Shown here: positions 16,071-23,835 of the stretch, one piece after another
How positions within the stretch are numbered: position 1 is the stretch's first letter
Layout of the letters: the number at the start of each line of letters is the position of its first letter
The notes under the pieces: model-generated
The model's input: only the letters and a program-made list of their open reading frames with translations
The model's database searches: none
What the model was told of the DNA's origin: nothing
Assembly (NCBI GenBank): GCA_023251695.1
Contig: JAHEYE010000029.1
Location: forward strand, 1 to 28,663
Direction of reading: 5' to 3'
DNA from: Sphingobacteriaceae bacterium
Lineage (GTDB): Bacteria; Bacteroidota; Bacteroidia; B-17B0; Aurantibacillaceae
DNA length: 28,663 nucleotides
Program-made: the position numbers and the translations under genes

Positions 16071-16119
16071 AGTAGTCAGTAGGCAGTAGGCAGTAGCCAG
16101 TGGTCAGAAGGCAGTGGCA
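16071..16119. repeat. 7-nt tandem array (AGTAGGC-type)
   Basis: Seven units in phase: AGTAGTC, AGTAGGC, AGTAGGC, AGTAGCC, AGTGGTC, AGAAGGC, AGTGGCA. The array starts 3 nt after the purD stop. A related array lies inside tex at 18270-18304. Confidence 0.8.
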
Positions 16120-16166
16120 GTATTGAGTGAATGATTGAATAATAGAGCATGTGAATAACGAAGGAA

Positions 16167-16210
16167 GAAGTGAAATTTACTTCGGATGTTCATCCCGATA
16201 GCTATCGGGA
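16167..16210. repeat. Dyad cluster with perfect 18-bp palindrome
   Basis: TCCCGATAGCTATCGGGA (16193-16210) is a perfect palindrome. Next to it GGATG (16184-16188) faces CATCC (16191-16195), and GAAGT (16167-16171) faces ACTTC (16179-16183). It lies between the ends of convergent purD and the sensor kinase, so it may act as a transcription barrier for both, although no clean T-run follows. It may also be a dispersed repeat. Confidence 0.6.
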
Positions 16211-16231
16211 GTTCGCTGGTTCAAGTGTTCT

Positions 16232-18130
16232 TTACTTAGAAAAAACAATCTTAAATAGGGTGCCTTTATTGTTTGTGAAAGAATAATGACCATCTAATTG
16301 TAAAGAAAGAGCTTTTATTAATGACATACCCAGGCCGGTAGCATTTTCTAATTTGGATTCTTGAATCCCAACACCATCATCCATAATTATTAATTCATAA
16401 GTGTTGTTTATTTTTTTGAATATTATTTGAATATTTCCGGCATCTCTTTCTTTAAATGCGTGTTTATATGCATTTGAAAGCACTTCGGTAACAAGCAGCC
16501 CACAGGGAATTGCTTTTGTTAATTCTAACTCAATTTTCTCAATTGCTAACGTAAGTTTAATGTTAGAAGAAGTTTTTGGATAAGAATTTTTTATTTCTCC
16601 TGTAAGTGATTCTAAGTAGACTGAAAAATCAATCCCTAAAAAATTTTCATATCTGTAAAGTGATTCATGTACTAAGCCCATAGATTTAATACGGTTAGTA
16701 CAATCCATTAGTACTTGTTTTAACGAATTGTCGGTAACATAAGTGGTTTGAATCTGAAGAATACCTGAAACGATAGCTAAATTATTTTTAACCCTATGAT
16801 GAATTTCCTTAAGCATTACTTCTTTTTCGCCGTGCCTCGCTTCAAGTTCTTTATTTTGTTGTAAGATTACTTTCTCTTTTTCAATAAGTGTGTTGATGGA
16901 AGTGATTTGAAGTTGTTCTTTTTCTTCTTTATAATCATTCATTTTCTGAGCAAGTGCCATCGAAATAAGTATAATTTCGAAAGCTGAACCTAGCTGAATG
17001 GTGTTACAGGTAAAATTGTTGTATGGCAAAATGCCAAAGTCTTTCATCACGTATATCAAAACGCCGACAAGGAAAATCGACCAGGCAATAACATAAAGCT
17101 TTGCGTGCTTAACCCCTTGCTTGTAACAGAAAATACCAGCTAATAGAATGATTACACAAGTGATAAAAGAATCAAGTTCTACAATCATCATACTGAATGA
17201 TTCGTATCCAAAAAGATTAAGAATCATTGAGAGTATGGCAACGCCTATAGAAACAAAGAACAGTTTATGTAAAAAAGGTGTAGTTTCTTTGGTGTTAAGG
17301 AAACTGAATAAAAATAAAACGGCCGTGATTGTTACAAATGCAGGAAGAATGGCAGGATATGAATTAAGGACCGGAAACGAAGGAAATACAAACTCAAAGC
17401 CAAAACCTTTAAAGTAGAGAACCAGAGCACCTTCAAAAAATACGTATATCGAATAGTAAAGGTGGACACGGTCATGAATTGTGAGGTAAACAAAAAGATT
17501 ATAAAAAATAATTAAAATAAATAAGCCTATATAAATACCGTCGAATAAGTCGTAAATGTGTTTTGTTTCAATAAGTTTTTTGTCGGAATATATTTTAAGA
17601 GGAAATTCCATTATATATTTCCCTTTCATTTTCAATAAGTATCTCTGTTCCTGGCCGGATAAGGTTAAGGGAAGAATGAAATTATTTACACTAATAACAC
17701 GGCTTTGAAAAGGAAATTTGTTCCCTCCGGTATATATTTTTTTAAACGTGTTGTCGGCTTGTAAAGAAAATAATTCAATAGAGTCCAATCTGGTTTTTTC
17801 AAGTTCAAGATAAAATTTTAATTCCGGGCTACCGGAAACAAAAAACAAACACCATATAGTATTTTCGGTGACCCCAAAGGTCTTTGCGTAGGTGTCATAA
17901 TATTGAAATTTACCTTTAGTCCACTCACTATAAACTCCAGAGGCGTCGGCGCTTTTCGTTGAATCAATATAAAAAGCACAATAGTGGCCCAACGATATTT
18001 CATCGGTTTCATTAGTTAAAACCAATTTCTTTTGAGCGTTAAAATGCCCACAAATAAAAAACATGAGAATCAGAAAGACAGCTCTGTTTTTTATTTTAGA
18101 AAAGTGCATCTTAATATTTACGTAGTGCAT
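16232..18130 (-). CDS. Sensor histidine kinase: 7TMR-DISM sensor, HisKA_2 and HATPase
   Basis: A 632-residue membrane kinase. A signal or first membrane segment (about 15-32) is followed by an extracytoplasmic 7TMR-DISM extracellular domain (about 35-180), then about seven membrane helices (about 195-395). A coiled coil (about 396-440) links to the HisKA_2 domain with LKEIHHRVKNNLAIVSGIL (His444/445). The ATP-binding domain has the N box EVLSNAYKHAF (Asn553), DDGVGI (585-590) and GLGMSLI (599-605). It is expected to phosphorylate a response regulator, but none is encoded nearby, so it is an orphan kinase. Met8 (18109) is an alternative start that puts the signal segment closer to the N-terminus. 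The signal is unknown. Confidence 0.9.
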   Translation of the reverse strand: MHYVNIKMHFSKIKNRAVFLILMFFICGHFNAQKKLVLTNETDEISLGHYCAFYIDSTKSADASGVYSEWTKGKFQYYDTYAKTFGVTENTIWCLFFVSGSPELKFYLELEKTRLDSIELFSLQADNTFKKIYTGGNKFPFQSRVISVNNFILPLTLSGQEQRYLLKMKGKYIMEFPLKIYSDKKLIETKHIYDLFDGIYIGLFILIIFYNLFVYLTIHDRVHLYYSIYVFFEGALVLYFKGFGFEFVFPSFPVLNSYPAILPAFVTITAVLFLFSFLNTKETTPFLHKLFFVSIGVAILSMILNLFGYESFSMMIVELDSFITCVIILLAGIFCYKQGVKHAKLYVIAWSIFLVGVLIYVMKDFGILPYNNFTCNTIQLGSAFEIILISMALAQKMNDYKEEKEQLQITSINTLIEKEKVILQQNKELEARHGEKEVMLKEIHHRVKNNLAIVSGILQIQTTYVTDNSLKQVLMDCTNRIKSMGLVHESLYRYENFLGIDFSVYLESLTGEIKNSYPKTSSNIKLTLAIEKIELELTKAIPCGLLVTEVLSNAYKHAFKERDAGNIQIIFKKINNTYELIIMDDGVGIQESKLENATGLGMSLIKALSLQLDGHYSFTNNKGTLFKIVFSK

Positions 18131-18191
18131 GAAACGTAATTATAGGATTATTTTAAATATATAGCAAATTTTTTGTGCGGCGAGACTTTAT

Positions 18192-20447
18192 TTATTTCTT
18201 GAATTTTCCTTTAAGTGCCGCCAAAGCTGAGGTCATATCATTCGGATCGTATTCCGGTTCTTTCTTTTTTTGTTCTGTTTTCTGCCCACTGCTTACTGAC
18301 TTCTGATTCCCCTCACCCTTCATGGAAAGGGCAATTCTTTTTCTCTTCACATCTACTTCAGTTACATTCACCCAAACTTTTTGTCCGACTTTTACAATCA
18401 TATTCGGGTCATCAACAAAAGTATCGCTCAATTGTGAAATGTGCACCAATCCATCCTGATGTACGCCAATATCTACAAAAGCACCAAAATTAGTTACGTT
18501 AGTCACGATGCCCGGTAAGCGCATGCCTTCATGTAAATCTTTCATGTCATGAACAGTTTCATCAAAGCTAAAAGCTTCAAATGATTTACGGGGGTCACGC
18601 CCCGGTTTTTCTAATTCTCCGACAATATCTTTTAAAGTTGGTAAACCAATTGTTTCGGTAACGTAATCCATTAACTTTATTTTTTTGCGGAGTTCTTTGT
18701 CGTTAATTAAATCATCAATACCTGAATTCAAATCCTTAGCCATTTTTTCTACGATGTGATAACTCTCGGGATGTACAGCGCTTTTATCCAAAGGATGGAC
18801 GCCATCACGGATTCGTAAAAACCCTGAGCATTGTTCAAATACTTTATCGCCCATACGCGGAACTTTTAAAAGTTCTTTGCGGGATTTGAATGCACCGTTC
18901 TCATTACGGTAAGTAACAATGTTTCCTGCCAATGTATCACCAATGCCGGAAACGTAAGCGAGTAATTGTTTGGAGGCTGTGTTTAATTCAACACCAACAC
19001 TATTCACGCAGCTCATTACCACATCGTCCAGTTTATTTTTTAAAGCGTTTTGATCAACATCGTGCTGGTACTGACCAACACCAATGGATTTTGCATCTAC
19101 TTTCACTAATTCAGCCAAAGGATCTGCTAATCTTCTTCCAATAGAAACGGCTCCACGTACAGTTAGATCTTTATCCGGAAATTCTTCACGTGCTACTTCG
19201 CTTGCTGAATAAACAGAAGCTCCGGCTTCACTCACCACAATTACAGGAATACTTTTTGGCAGCACATCAATGTTGCGGATAAATTGTTCTGTTTCACGGG
19301 ATGCTGTTCCGTTACCAATGGCAATTGCTTCAATATTATGTTTGGCGCAATAAGCTAAAACAATGTTTTCTGATTCTACAGTTCTGCGCTGGGGTTCGTG
19401 AGGATAAATTACCGTTTCTTCCAATAATTTTCCCTGCGCATTTAAAGCTACTAATTTACAACCTGATTTAAATCCAGGGTCAAGACCCAAAATATTTTTT
19501 TGTCCCATTGGCGGCGCCAAAAGCAATTCACGTAAATTATCTGCAAATACCTGAATGGCTTTTTCATCGGCAAGCTGTTTGGTAAACAAACGTATTTCTG
19601 CTTCGATGCTAGGCTGCAATAGTCTTTTATAACCTTCTTCAATCGCTAATGAAATTTGTTGTGCACATTCACCTCTGCTTTGCAGAAAATATTTTTTAAG
19701 AATTTCATGTGCGCTGTCTTCATCAACGCTGATATCAATAATTAAAAAATCTTCTTTTTCTCCACGACGCATGGCTAACATTCTGTGCGACGGACAAGAA
19801 GACAATTTTTCTTGCCACTCAAAATAATCTTCAAATTTTTCACCGGCTTCTTCTTTTCCTTTTATAACACGGCTTTTGATAATAGCACTTTGCTTAAACA
19901 GATTACGTAAGCTTTCTCGTACGTTAGCTTCCTCACTAATAATTTCAGCAATAATATCGCGCGCGCCTTGTAAAGCATCTTCCGGACTTTCAACTTCTTT
20001 TTCTTTATTTACAAATTGTAAAGCGTGATCGAAAATGCCTGTCGCTTTTTGTTCCAATATTAATTGGGCTAAAGGTTCCAGCCCTTTTTCTTTTGCAATA
20101 GTTGCTTTGGTTCTGCGTTTTGGTTTGTAAGGGAGATATAAATCTTCTAAGCGTGATAAAGTCCCGGCGGCTAAAATTTGTTCTTTTAGCTCCGGAGTTA
20201 ATTTGCCTTGCCCTTCAATAACTTTTAAAATACTTTCACGGCGTTGTTCAAGCTGACGTAAACGCTCTATTTCGGTTTTAATGGCGAGAACCTGAACTTC
20301 ATCTAAGCTCCCTGTCATTTCTTTACGGTAACGGGAAATAAAAGGAACTGTTCCTCCTTCATCTAATAAATCTACAGTTGCTTTTACCTGTTTAGTGTCG
20401 ATTTTTAAATCGTCGGCAATTTTAAAGAATAATTTCGCTTCGCTCAT
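18192..20447 (-). CDS. tex: Tex/YhgF-family RNA-binding transcription accessory protein
   Basis: A cytoplasmic nucleic-acid-binding protein linked to transcription and ribosome quality control. Length 751 is usual for Tex. The order is the N-terminal helical region with the LYLPYKPKRRTKATIAKEKGL block, a YqgF-like RNase H fold (ILGLDPGFKSGCKLVAL, then AIAIGNGTASRETEQF), helix-hairpin-helix motifs (YVSGIGDTLAGNIVTYR and KVPRMGDKVFEQCSGF), and an S1 domain at about 641-710 (GIVTNVTNFGAFVDIGVHQDGLVHIS). The tail after S1 is low in complexity; residues about 711-725 are encoded by a 7-nt tandem array also seen after purD. The gene is monocistronic. Confidence 0.95.
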   Translation of the reverse strand: MSEAKLFFKIADDLKIDTKQVKATVDLLDEGGTVPFISRYRKEMTGSLDEVQVLAIKTEIERLRQLEQRRESILKVIEGQGKLTPELKEQILAAGTLSRLEDLYLPYKPKRRTKATIAKEKGLEPLAQLILEQKATGIFDHALQFVNKEKEVESPEDALQGARDIIAEIISEEANVRESLRNLFKQSAIIKSRVIKGKEEAGEKFEDYFEWQEKLSSCPSHRMLAMRRGEKEDFLIIDISVDEDSAHEILKKYFLQSRGECAQQISLAIEEGYKRLLQPSIEAEIRLFTKQLADEKAIQVFADNLRELLLAPPMGQKNILGLDPGFKSGCKLVALNAQGKLLEETVIYPHEPQRRTVESENIVLAYCAKHNIEAIAIGNGTASRETEQFIRNIDVLPKSIPVIVVSEAGASVYSASEVAREEFPDKDLTVRGAVSIGRRLADPLAELVKVDAKSIGVGQYQHDVDQNALKNKLDDVVMSCVNSVGVELNTASKQLLAYVSGIGDTLAGNIVTYRNENGAFKSRKELLKVPRMGDKVFEQCSGFLRIRDGVHPLDKSAVHPESYHIVEKMAKDLNSGIDDLINDKELRKKIKLMDYVTETIGLPTLKDIVGELEKPGRDPRKSFEAFSFDETVHDMKDLHEGMRLPGIVTNVTNFGAFVDIGVHQDGLVHISQLSDTFVDDPNMIVKVGQKVWVNVTEVDVKRKRIALSMKGEGNQKSVSSGQKTEQKKKEPEYDPNDMTSALAALKGKFKK
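18270..18304 (-). repeat. 7-nt tandem array inside the tex coding sequence
   Basis: Read on the - strand: AGAAGTC, AGTAAGC, AGTGGGC, AGAAAAC, AGAACAA, five units with period 7. They closely match the array after purD (16071-16119). It is translated in frame as the linker KSVSSGQKTE between the S1 domain and the conserved C-terminal tail. Confidence 0.7.
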
Positions 20448-20523
20448 GGTGCAATTCTATAGGGTCAAATTTAGAATTATAAGAGGGAAAAAGAGACATA
20501 TTTTATCAACAGAAAAGGGATGT

Positions 20524-20629
20524 AAAAGACCTAAGGGACAATAGGGATGAAAGGGACGAAAAGATAAACTGTAAGCGAGAAGCCTCCCTTCAGTCTTTTA
20601 TTTCCCTTAAATCCCTTTTGTCTATAATC
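20524..20629. repeat. Inverted pair of 9-nt tandem arrays
   Basis: Left arm, period 9: AAAAGACCT, AAGGGACAA, TAGGGATGA, AAGGGACGA, AAAGATAAA (20524-20568). Right arm, period 9 and opposite sense: TCCCTTCAG, TCTTTTATT, TCCCTTAAA, TCCCTTTTG, TCTATAATC (20585-20629). The arms could pair AAGGGA with TCCCTT, and the last unit runs into the stop codon of the propeller gene. It is related to the array at 9515-9559. Confidence 0.7.
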
Positions 20630-23600
20630 GTGTACCAATGACCAGAATATCATCTACCTGTTCAAGCGAACCGCGCCATTCTTCAATGGTTTTGTTTAAC
20701 AGCTCACCCTGCTCATCCATGGTTAAATGTTGGTTACTGAGTAATATTTTTTTAAAGGAAGAGTATTTTAATTTTTTTCCATTGGGTCCGCCAAACTGAT
20801 CGGCAAAACCATCAGAGAAAATGTAAAGTGTATCGCCCTCTTGCAAAGGAACACTGTGATTAGTGAATTTTTTATTTTCGCCGGGTTTAAGATTTCCTAT
20901 GGGGAATTTATCAGCTTTGTATTCAATTAATTCACCTTTACGGATTAACCACATCGGATTAAATGCACCTGCATATTCCATCACACTTGTCTTACGGTTA
21001 AAGGAGCATAAAGCAATATCCATTCCATCTTTTACAGCATTCTCCTCCAAATGGGATTGACGCAAAGTAGAACTTACGTTTTTATTAAGCTCATTTAAAA
21101 TATCAGAGGGTTTTGTTAATCCTTGTTCACCTACAATCTGGTCAAGCTTACTGTGCCCTACAATACTCATGAAGGCCCCTGGAACACCATGACCCGTACA
21201 ATCAACAGCCGCGAAAAGAATCTGATCTTTTTTATCATCCAGCCAATAAAAATCACCGCTCACAATATCTTTAGGTTTAAACAGCACAAAAGTCTTTGGT
21301 AAGAATTTTTTCACAAAATCATCAGGAGGTAAAATGGCATCCTGAATCCGTTTGGCATAACGGATACTCGCGGTTATGTCTTTGTTCTTCTCGTCCAACT
21401 CAATATTTTTTTGTACTACTTCAGCTGTGCGTTCTTCTACTTTTTCTTCCAGAATTTTATTTTCGCGTACCAAAGCACGCTCCCGGATTTTAATGTAACT
21501 GATAACAATTGTTCCGCCAACAATAAATACTAAAACATAAAACCACCAGGTTTTCCAGAATGGAGGGGCAATATTTATTTCAAAGCTTAAAGGTTTTTGG
21601 GTACAGACACCTGCATTATTACAGGCCACAATTTGTAAAGTGTAACTGCCGGGATGAAGATTGGAAAACACTGCTGTAGTTTGTTTTGTTTCAGGACGCT
21701 GGGTTTCGTCGGATCCTTCTAGTTTTATTTTGTATGTGATTTCATCAGGATTTGATAATGAAATTCCAATGTAATCAAAACTTAAAGAATTTTCTTTGTA
21801 AGATAACCCGATTTTCTGAAGCGTAATGGGGAAATCTTTTTGATTGATTTTTATACCCGTAATGTGTAAAGTAGGCTCAGGTGTTAAATCTGTATCAAAC
21901 GAAGGGTTGTATTTGAAAGCACCTTTAATGGTTCCAAACCAAATGTTTTTTTGTGTATCGGTGTAAACCGCTTTTGACTTGGCTTCAATACCGGTAAAGC
22001 CATCGTTTTTTTGAAAGGAGAAAAATTGTTTTTTAGTCTGGTCAAACTTGCTTAAACCTTTATTTGTTCCTAACCAAACATTATTTTTTTCATCCACCGT
22101 TACCAATGTAATAAAGTCGGACAGTAATCCGTCACTCACTTTATATTTGATAAATGCAGAATTTTCATAAACAAAAGCGCCTCCTCCCTCAGTTCCAATC
22201 CATACTTTTCCGTTTTTATCTCCTGCAATAGAAGTAATACTGCTGTAGGTTAAACCTTGTTCTTTCCCTAATGTTGTAAATTTATTCCCTTCAATGGTTG
22301 TAACCCCTTTCTGTTTTGTTCCCACCCAAATCTTTCCTTTGCTGTCTTCAAAGATGGCAGTCACATCATTGCTACTCAATCCGTCGATGTTACGGATGCT
22401 TTTTATTGTTTCGGAGTTTAAATCATAAACAGTAATCCCGTCAGCACTGCCAATCCATAATTTATTCTTGCTATCAAGAAACAGACAACTCACATAAGGA
22501 TAAACAAAATCAAATAATTGGGGTTGAGATGAAAATTTTTCTGTTGCAGCGGTATATTTAACAACACGTCCACCCCAAATACCAATCCAGATATTTCCAT
22601 TTTTGTCTTTTACAATTGAGCGCACATTGCTAACCGAGCTTCCTTCAATCTGTGGAATATTCTTAAATCTTTTTTCAGTTACAGTTTCATTCGGATTGTA
22701 AATAGTTAAACCTTCATTTGTACCAAACCAGAAGTTTGATTTATTATCCTGACAAATAGCCCACACCTGCGAGTTAACCAAGCCGTCGGCTTTCGAGTAA
22801 GAAATAAACTTTTCCCCTTTAAAAACCTGTAGACCTTCCCCTAAAGTTCCTATTAAAATATTTCCTTCATTATCTTCAGCAATACTTTTAATTTTATTTA
22901 CGGCTAAACCATTAGCGGTATTAAAAACGATTGTGTTTTTTGCATCCGAATTTATTTTACAAAGTCCAATATTTAAAACGGAGCCCCAGACATTATGTTT
23001 GCTGTCTTTAAAGATTGTGTACACAAAATTATTAGTAACTACACCACTGGTTGCCGGCATATAATAATGAGCATCAAAAACAGGAATAAAATCTGCAGTT
23101 CCTTGCTTATGTTTATAAATGATTCCATTTGATGTTCCCAGCAATACATTATCGTTCTCGTCTAATAAAAAAGAAGTGATTTGAGCGTATGGCATTCCTT
23201 GGGGACGGAAAAAATCAAACTTACCGGTTTTTGCATCCATCCATTTTATGCCGACATCCGTTAAGAACCACATATTCCCTTTTGTGTCTTGTTGTGAGGA
23301 GAGAACATACTGGCTCAGTCCTTCCTGAGATGTGTAAGTTTTGTAATTAGCTTTATCGCCTAAGTTGCCCTCGGCATTTAGAATAACAACTGCTCCGGTC
23401 GCTGATGAAATCCAGATTTGTCCTTTATTATCCTGTGCTAACGAAAATATTTTTTTATTCTTTGGTAGCAATTCACAGATAACGGGAATAAATTTTCCTT
23501 CACTGTATTTTGTTAAAGAGCCGTTTTCGTGTGCAATCCATAAATTACCTTTTGCATCCACCAACAAAGCGGCTACATTATTATCAGATAAACCGTTTTC

Positions 23601-23816
23601 GGTCGTATAATTGATAAAGTTCTTCCCGTCGAATTTAGAGATACCGCTTTCGCTGCCCAGCCAGAAGTAACCTGCTTTATCCTGTACTATGGCGGAGACA
23701 TTCGATTGCGGCAAACCATCCTGCACGCTGTAATTAGTAAACGGATAAGTTTGCGCCTGAATTAAAAAAGGGAGTAATAGAAAAAGAAGTAATTGTATAA
23801 TTTTTTTAAGACGCAT
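20622..23816 (-). CDS. Propeller sensor with SpoIIE-type PP2C phosphatase output
   Basis: A 1064-residue transmembrane signalling protein. After a signal peptide (about 1-22) come fourteen two-component-regulator propeller repeats (about 25-640), each ending in a WIG/WLG-type turn such as GYFWLGSESG, GNLWIAHENG and KNIWFGTIKG. That is enough for two seven-bladed propellers. A Y_Y_Y domain follows (about 670-745), one membrane helix (about 756-775), a coiled coil (about 776-815) and a SpoIIE phosphatase domain (about 835-1064). Metal ligands are seen in VSGDFYW, VDCTGHGVPG (Asp872), IFSDGFADQFG (Asp1002) and QVDDILVIG (Asp1055-1056). It likely turns a periplasmic signal into dephosphorylation of a cytoplasmic protein, such as an anti-sigma antagonist. 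No such partner is encoded here. It follows the caspase gene by 19 nt, so the two are probably one operon. Confidence 0.92.
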   Translation of the reverse strand: MRLKKIIQLLLFLLLPFLIQAQTYPFTNYSVQDGLPQSNVSAIVQDKAGYFWLGSESGISKFDGKNFINYTTENGLSDNNVAALLVDAKGNLWIAHENGSLTKYSEGKFIPVICELLPKNKKIFSLAQDNKGQIWISSATGAVVILNAEGNLGDKANYKTYTSQEGLSQYVLSSQQDTKGNMWFLTDVGIKWMDAKTGKFDFFRPQGMPYAQITSFLLDENDNVLLGTSNGIIYKHKQGTADFIPVFDAHYYMPATSGVVTNNFVYTIFKDSKHNVWGSVLNIGLCKINSDAKNTIVFNTANGLAVNKIKSIAEDNEGNILIGTLGEGLQVFKGEKFISYSKADGLVNSQVWAICQDNKSNFWFGTNEGLTIYNPNETVTEKRFKNIPQIEGSSVSNVRSIVKDKNGNIWIGIWGGRVVKYTAATEKFSSQPQLFDFVYPYVSCLFLDSKNKLWIGSADGITVYDLNSETIKSIRNIDGLSSNDVTAIFEDSKGKIWVGTKQKGVTTIEGNKFTTLGKEQGLTYSSITSIAGDKNGKVWIGTEGGGAFVYENSAFIKYKVSDGLLSDFITLVTVDEKNNVWLGTNKGLSKFDQTKKQFFSFQKNDGFTGIEAKSKAVYTDTQKNIWFGTIKGAFKYNPSFDTDLTPEPTLHITGIKINQKDFPITLQKIGLSYKENSLSFDYIGISLSNPDEITYKIKLEGSDETQRPETKQTTAVFSNLHPGSYTLQIVACNNAGVCTQKPLSFEINIAPPFWKTWWFYVLVFIVGGTIVISYIKIRERALVRENKILEEKVEERTAEVVQKNIELDEKNKDITASIRYAKRIQDAILPPDDFVKKFLPKTFVLFKPKDIVSGDFYWLDDKKDQILFAAVDCTGHGVPGAFMSIVGHSKLDQIVGEQGLTKPSDILNELNKNVSSTLRQSHLEENAVKDGMDIALCSFNRKTSVMEYAGAFNPMWLIRKGELIEYKADKFPIGNLKPGENKKFTNHSVPLQEGDTLYIFSDGFADQFGGPNGKKLKYSSFKKILLSNQHLTMDEQGELLNKTIEEWRGSLEQVDDILVIGTRL

Positions 23817-23835
23817 AATTTATACAATTGCAATT

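Noticed and set aside
16071..16119. CRISPR array
   Set aside because: Units are 7 nt with no spacers, and no cas gene is present.
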